Part shown: positions 60,601 through 64,000 of the stretch, one piece after another
How the letters are laid out: each line of letters begins with the position of its first letter
Position numbering within the stretch: position 1 is the stretch's first letter
Source of the DNA: Synechococcus sp. CC9616
GTDB taxonomy: Bacteria > Cyanobacteriota > Cyanobacteriia > PCC-6307 > Cyanobiaceae
NCBI RefSeq assembly: GCF_000515235.1
Contig: NZ_KI911558.1
Span: 1,607,769 to 1,671,768 of the forward strand
Reading direction: 5' to 3'
Length of the DNA stretch: 64,000 nucleotides
The notes under the pieces: model-generated
What the model was told of the DNA's origin: nothing
Databases searched by the model: none
What the model saw: the letters and a program-made list of their open reading frames with translations, nothing else
Made by a program: the position numbers and the translations under genes

Positions 60601-62289
60601 TTTGTCAGTTGATGTGGCCTCAGTTGGCTTACTTCTGCTGCTTGATGGTATGTACTTTTCATCGTCTGCTACGTAAAAGTCGGCAAACTCGCTGATTCCT
60701 TCAACGTTGATTATATTGTTTTCTCCGCCACCATTGACACCGAAAGAGTTATTGCCATCTACCTCCCCTTTGTAGATCAATTCTGAGTCAGGATCGCTGG
60801 CTCCCACGGACGGTGGGAAGCCAGGATTGTCTAGTTCTTCGACGTCAACTTTGAAGTTATCGTATCCTGATTTAAATATCACAGTCGTTGTTCCTGCTAC
60901 TTCGCCACTTGTTTTGCTTAAAACATTGATTGTTGCTGTCTCGTTGTCAGTATCTAATTCAACACTACCTCTGTCCCATTCGTAGTCATTGCTGTCTATG
61001 AGCTGATCTCCTTCATCGCCATATTCAAAATCTGTGATTGTGTCGTTGCCTGGGCTGGCTTTGAATTTGTCGTTCTGAGATTCAATGCCGTTCCCATCAC
61101 CCGTTAGTTCATCGTCGCCATCACCGCCATTCAGAATGTCACTACCTGCACCACCTAATAAAATATCCTTTCCTTCATTTCCATAAAGATGATCATTATC
61201 CTGGTCACCTATAACTCTGTCATTGCCATCGCCGCCGTTCAATGTGTCGTCACCTAGTCCTCCTTTGATGGTGTCGACGTCATTGTTTCCGTTAACTTTG
61301 TCATTACCTGGGCCGCCTAGAACTGTATCAATTCCGCTGTTTCCATAGAGGATGTCATCGTCGGCACCGCCCTCGATGTAGTCGTCGCCTTTGTTGGCGA
61401 AAATATAGTCATCTCCACCTTTTCCATCAATTTTTTCTGCCTGATCCTTGTTTTCGGGCTCGAATTTTTGATCACTTTTATCGCCTATGGTCCAGGTCAC
61501 TGTCCCCTCAGAAAATTTATCTTCGTGACCTGATGGATATGCATAGTTGTTGCCATGTGAGACGTCATTGCTATGACTTCCGTTCACCACGAGGTCAAAA
61601 TCAGATTTTTCCTCGAACTCTAAAACTGATTGTTCGCTGATGCCGATGACCTTGGTGGTGAAGCTTTCGCCAGCGATTTCAATACGCAAAAATGCTGCTT
61701 CCTTGCCATCAATCGTGGTGCGTTCCACCACCACCGCGTCGCGGCTTAATCCCGCATCCACAAGCTCCTGCGACAGAACAATCTGATCGCCGGCCTTATA
61801 GCCCTGAATCGTGTCGTCCCCGCGGGACAAGACATAGGTATCCCCTCCAGAGCCACCAATCAGTAGGTCGTCTCCATTTCCGCCATCGAGGGTGTCATCA
61901 CCCTTGGCGCCTTCCAAGGTGTCGTCGCCGTTTCCGCCATCCACCACGTCATCGCCACCACCGGCTTCGATTTCATCCGCTCCAGCTCCGCCATCCACGC
62001 TGTCGTCACCAGCTCCGGCCTCGATGCTGTCGTTTCCAGCTTCTCCATCGACATCATCAGCTCCTTCTCCGCTCTCCACCACGTCGTCACCGACTCCGGC
62101 GTCGATCACATCCGCTGAAGCCGTACCGCCGATCTCGTCATCCCGCAGCAGTGCACCTCTCTTGCGGCGCCCTGCGATCAAGCTCTCATTCCACTCACTC
62201 CAGCTTTGAGCGGCAGTCGTCTGAGGAGAACGCATTGAGCACGGATTGGACACTATTTTTATCCTGTACCTAAGCAAGTTGTTTGTCAT
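57670..62289 (-). CDS. Giant RTX (hemolysin-type Ca-binding) protein with four repeated linker domains
   Basis: 1539 aa. No Sec signal; N-terminal ~50 residues, then RTX nonapeptide blocks (GGxGxDx) at about 54-150, 288-400, 566-650, 810-945, 1100-1170 and 1390-1460. Between blocks lies an unfamiliar ~150-residue domain at ~405-565, 654-812, 946-1100 and, shortened, 1186-1275, with YxWDR, GTTTIxVKNY, GASDPDTxLIY and an FADYY segment. A Gly/Ser/Glu spacer (1275-1320) precedes the C-terminal VFLLSRELPGES ... AAEVYVI, a probable type I secretion signal. Likely a secreted or surface calcium-binding protein. AT-rich. Confidence 0.85.
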   Translation of the reverse strand: MTNNLLRYRIKIVSNPCSMRSPQTTAAQSWSEWNESLIAGRRKRGALLRDDEIGGTASADVIDAGVGDDVVESGEGADDVDGEAGNDSIEAGAGDDSVDGGAGADEIEAGGGDDVVDGGNGDDTLEGAKGDDTLDGGNGDDLLIGGSGGDTYVLSRGDDTIQGYKAGDQIVLSQELVDAGLSRDAVVVERTTIDGKEAAFLRIEIAGESFTTKVIGISEQSVLEFEEKSDFDLVVNGSHSNDVSHGNNYAYPSGHEDKFSEGTVTWTIGDKSDQKFEPENKDQAEKIDGKGGDDYIFANKGDDYIEGGADDDILYGNSGIDTVLGGPGNDKVNGNNDVDTIKGGLGDDTLNGGDGNDRVIGDQDNDHLYGNEGKDILLGGAGSDILNGGDGDDELTGDGNGIESQNDKFKASPGNDTITDFEYGDEGDQLIDSNDYEWDRGSVELDTDNETATINVLSKTSGEVAGTTTVIFKSGYDNFKVDVEELDNPGFPPSVGASDPDSELIYKGEVDGNNSFGVNGGGENNIINVEGISEFADFYVADDEKYIPSSSRSKPTEATSTDKFKIDGGGGNDEIEAGSNDDSLHGAAGNDTIIGNEGNDTLGGGADDDTLYGGDGNDSMRGWNGKDILDGGAGDDTLYGGDGNDTLNGGDGSNQFLASKGNDKIEGFVYGVDALVSPTSENVNYVWDRKNIRLIEDTNNVEVDVLLIEGSDQVVGTATITVKNYDEFKDYYDALITPGFEPSLGASDPDTRLIYKSDNKDFEAIGGKENNIISVEGINEFANYYYDYKERYDSEVGPEKPKIATSDDSYSIDGKQGDDSITGGNKDDYLHGNVGDDKLEGGLGNDRLLGGNDNDTIEGEEGNDKLFGWDGEDSLDGGNGDDYLKAENGDDTLAGGSGDDILDGGSGNDTFDGGVGNDSLIGGDGSDRLRGLGGNDTLQGGAGDDSFFASTENDLIEDFTFGEDSLKDSTYYIWDRDNPSFDKEKQEVVIDVLKKDGNEMVGTTTIKVKNYIDLIEVINEGKFPPSGASDPGTILAYAGPGKGQKNNQFVVDGGSLGNPIDLVSINDFSDYYQNDDFRYVNESGSPKPTSIAENDALSINGGGGQDTIKGGKSDDTISGGNHSDEIDGNDGDDKLIGGGNQDLLIGGDGKDTLKGKNGADVLDGGDGHDILYGSGNNQSGKNTYNDVFVASPGQDKIEDFVFGLHELEDGNSGGSSYIWERKNSIFNEEESTVTIAVANNSGEEVGKTIIKVENYEEMIEFKEDNDLAGFPIVGGDNGSESGSGSGSGEAGGNGGSGEIIPPDLGNPVDPEGLPEGDVSGGNNLPGDEGTNGGDSTIDSNLIDSIPDDGNQLRAITLEENPDPESFGYFTKGDGSDQTIKGSSATDMLRGRNGNDRLVGKNGNDYLYGGGGDDTSLGGAATDVLLGRKGADVLKGGKGNDLLYGGYQNDTLTGGKGQDVFLLSRELPGESDVITDFNVNQDGIGLTKAVDLIFSQEGDDLRITGLYGVNTLLQNVQKDDFLTNFPDNLEIVPAAEVYVI

Positions 62290-62430
62290 CCCTCAGTTGG
62301 GGGATTATGGATTTCGCGGCTTTTTCGTACCAATAACCAATGGACGACGTCCTGATTTGTTGGCTTCCAACGTGCCGCTGGTCGCTCTCCCATTCCTGAA
62401 CTGAGCGTTCACTCTGTTTCCTTCTAGATA

Positions 62431-62749
62431 CGACGCACAATTCAGGCAACGCAAGATCAGATCACATAAACCTCAGCAGCTGGCACTATCTCAAGATTGT
62501 CCGGGAAGCTCGCCAGGAAATCATCCTTCCGAATATTTTGGAGCAAAGTGTTCACTCCATAAAGGCCTGTGATCCGTAAATCGTCGCCTTCCTGGCTGAA
62601 GATGAGATCGACTGCTTTGGTGAGGCCGATGCCATCTTGATTGACATTGAAGTCTGTAATGACATCAGACTCTCCTGATAATTCTCTTGAAAGGAGGAAC
62701 ACATTCTGGCCTTGACCGCCAGTGAGCGTATCGCTTTGGTAGCCGCCAT
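62431..62749 (-). pseudogene. Truncated second copy of the RTX gene 3' end
   Basis: About 319 bp resembling 57644-57962 at roughly 90% by eye, encoding the same C-terminal domain (SRELSGESDVITDFNVNQDG ... VPAAEVYVI) with few amino-acid changes. Similarity ends abruptly after the GGYQ codons at 62749. The short frame extends to 62810 with unrelated residues. It lacks RTX blocks and an N-terminus, so it is a gene remnant lying upstream of the intact RTX gene. Confidence 0.8.
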
Positions 62750-62848
62750 TCCCACGCCACGACCTGCCTGGCGGCCCACAGCAAAACACTACTGAAATCG
62801 CCGTCTTCAATCAGCAAAGCAAGCCGTGAACAATTTGGGGAGTCCCCG

Positions 62849-63049
62849 ATGCAATTGCCGAAACAGATTCGGCTGGAGCAAGTGCAAACTCTGCTAAGGG
62901 ATCCTGATCAGCAGCAACGACTGGGAACTCAATCAATCAGTTCCATTGCGAAACGATGCGGATTCACAGCTCCCAATCACTTCGCTCGCGATTTTCGAAT
63001 CATGTTTGGGGAAAGCCCAAGACAAACGTTCAGCCGTAGAAAAGCTTGA
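62849..63049 (+). pseudogene. AraC-family regulator remnant (C-terminal HTH part)
   Basis: 66-aa frame: RLEQVQTLLRDPDQQQRLGT, then SISSIAKRCGFTAPNHFARDFRIMFGESP, the second helix-turn-helix and PRQT end of AraC/XylS proteins. In-frame upstream residues (REQFGESPM) continue the family pattern weakly, but the sensor domain and the first helices are gone. It abuts the truncated RTX copy, so both probably lost sequence in one deletion or rearrangement. Confidence 0.65.
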
Positions 63050-63055
63050 GTTGCA

Positions 63056-63466
63056 TCAATCCTGTACATAAACGCGACCTTCCCGTAAACACTGCTCGGC
63101 TTTCTGGAGTTCACGGCCGAGATACAGCGCATGATCCAGACAGCTCAGCGGATGGGGGCCATCACCTTCGGTGAGTTGAATGCCGATCTGCTTGGCACTG
63201 CGGCCGCGATACACCGCTGAAGCAGCGCGAGGACCATTGCCGCCTTTTTTGCAGCTCAGCACTTCACCGGTATCGGAATCGCGGGCAAGACCCTTCTCAT
63301 CGATGGTGTTGCCGAAGTGCTCCAGCACCAGCTCACCGGCCTCCGAATCAACCTTGATCAGGAAGTAGCCGCTGGGGTCCAGCGCAATGAAGCGCTGGGA
63401 CAGACGCTCATCGAGGGCCTCGATGGCGGCCGTCAACGCGGCAGGGGAGTCCGGAGACTTGATCAT
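63056..63466 (-). CDS. DUF4346 family protein
   Basis: 136 aa. Matches the cyanobacterial DUF4346 domain: ALDPSGYFLIKVDSEAGELV, GLARDSDTGEVLSCKKGGNG and HPLSCLDHALYLGRELQKAE. Cytosolic. In some organisms the domain is attached to dihydropteroate-synthase-like proteins; function alone is unknown. Ends convergently 6 bp from the AraC remnant and lies downstream of the GNAT-like gene. Confidence 0.75.
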   Translation of the reverse strand: MIKSPDSPAALTAAIEALDERLSQRFIALDPSGYFLIKVDSEAGELVLEHFGNTIDEKGLARDSDTGEVLSCKKGGNGPRAASAVYRGRSAKQIGIQLTEGDGPHPLSCLDHALYLGRELQKAEQCLREGRVYVQD

Positions 63467-63475
63467 CTCTTCAAC

Positions 63476-64000
63476 CTACAAACCAAGGCTTGGCGCGTCC
63501 GCCTTGAAGGGCAATTCGGCGTTGATCGCATCGATCTCCTCGAGCATCAAACCATTCACCTTGGGCAGCCAGGCTCGGATCAAGGAATCCATCTGGGGCT
63601 GGTACCAGCGGTGCAGGCTGGCGTGGGGACGGGCCACAAACCCTCGCCGGCGCTTATGGCTGCCGCCTGCTCCTGGATCAAAGCTGTTGATGCCTTGGCC
63701 GATCGCCCATTCGATCGGCGCGTAGTAGCAGACCTCGAAGTGGAGGCAGTCGATCTCCTCCTCACTGCCCCAGTAGCGGCCCCAGAGCTGCTGGCCGTCG
63801 TGCACGCACATCGACATGGCAACGGGTTCCCTCGGATCACCGCGATGGGCTGAAAACAGCACCACCTGATCGCGCTGACCATCCGCCAGCAAGTCAAAAA
63901 ACGACTTCTCGAGGTATTTGCTGCCCCATGGCCCCCAGCGGGCGCAGTGCTGTTCATAGAAGCCATGCATGGTCTGCAGCAGCTCGAGATCCAACTGATC
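63476..64000 (-). CDS. GNAT/peptidogalycan biosynthesis-like protein (DUF482), N-terminus beyond window
   Basis: The last ~175 residues are present; the frame continues past position 64000. Segments QVVLFSAHRGDPREPVAMSM, LWGRYWGSEEEIDCLHFEVC, and YAPIEWAIGQGINSFDPGAG ... HKRRRGFVARP match the DUF482/FemAB-related GNAT family. An internal TTG at 63994 is not the start. It is upstream of DUF4346 on the same strand with a 9-bp gap. Acyl or aminoacyl transfer is the family's presumed role; the substrate is unknown. Confidence 0.8.
   Translation of the reverse strand, partial: DQLDLELLQTMHGFYEQHCARWGPWGSKYLEKSFFDLLADGQRDQVVLFSAHRGDPREPVAMSMCVHDGQQLWGRYWGSEEEIDCLHFEVCYYAPIEWAIGQGINSFDPGAGGSHKRRRGFVARPHASLHRWYQPQMDSLIRAWLPKVNGLMLEEIDAINAELPFKADAPSLGL

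Noticed and set aside
57670-62289. DNA-level tandem repeats as a separate repeat element
   Set aside because: They are explained by the RTX nonapeptide codons.

Overview
The window is from the chromosome of a marine picocyanobacterium, most likely Synechococcus (inference). It encodes PsbU, PsaE, a high-light-inducible protein, a probable PetL and an rRNA operon with tRNA-Ile and tRNA-Ala in the spacer. It also holds many gene families confined to or typical of cyanobacteria (DUF1400, DUF2834, DUF2973, DUF3120, DUF4346, TIGR03279, DUF4070 radical SAM). Most of it looks like a moderately GC-rich, tightly packed core genome with 1-30 bp overlaps and many GTG/TTG starts. Three stretches are visibly AT-richer and carry secreted or orphan proteins: 0.37-1.4 kb, 4.3-6.4 kb and 57.3-62.8 kb.

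Layout. 0-6.4 kb: tail of a phospholipase-D-type nuclease, a metzincin protease with a C-terminal domain that looks like a secretion domain, two small exported proteins, phosphoglucomutase, and a 593-aa Asn/Arg-rich orphan. 6.5-11.4 kb: an RND efflux pump with its membrane fusion lipoprotein and a small membrane protein. 11.5-16.9 kb: RarA-type AAA+ ATPase with an extra C-terminal domain, DUF1400 protein, phosphopantetheinyl transferase, peroxiredoxin Q and type III pantothenate kinase. 16.9-25.7 kb: CysH, type II NADH dehydrogenase, HflX, a DASS-type anion permease, KtrB/KtrA-type potassium uptake and AnmK. 25.7-31.3 kb: small proteins (a ribbon-helix-helix protein, an RS-repeat protein, a Nif11-like peptide, a 56-aa membrane peptide, a 58-aa twin-CX3C protein, DUF2973) around an ABC-F ATPase and an HtrA protease. 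31.3-37.5 kb: HrpB helicase, HLIP, exonuclease VII (xseAB), DUF2834 and BrkB/YihY membrane proteins.

37.5-43.5 kb: rRNA operon on the minus strand (16S, tRNA-Ile, tRNA-Ala, 23S, 5S, terminator), with a 670-bp upstream region holding an imperfect tandem repeat. 43.5-48.4 kb: a minus-strand run of uppP, TIGR03279 radical SAM, a TolC-family outer membrane protein and an inositol monophosphatase-family enzyme. 48.5-57.3 kb: DUF3120, psbU, nadB, a VKOR-thioredoxin fusion, rimO, an MFS transporter, a probable petL, a B12-binding radical SAM protein and an unusual psaE.

57.7-62.8 kb: a 1539-aa RTX protein whose repeat blocks are separated by four copies of an unfamiliar ~150-residue domain. Just upstream lies a second, truncated copy of its 3' end abutting an AraC-family remnant. 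The window closes with DUF4346 and a partial GNAT-like protein. The RTX protein and the metzincin both look like type I secretion substrates. The TolC-family protein and the RND pump are present, but no dedicated type I ABC exporter is seen in the window.
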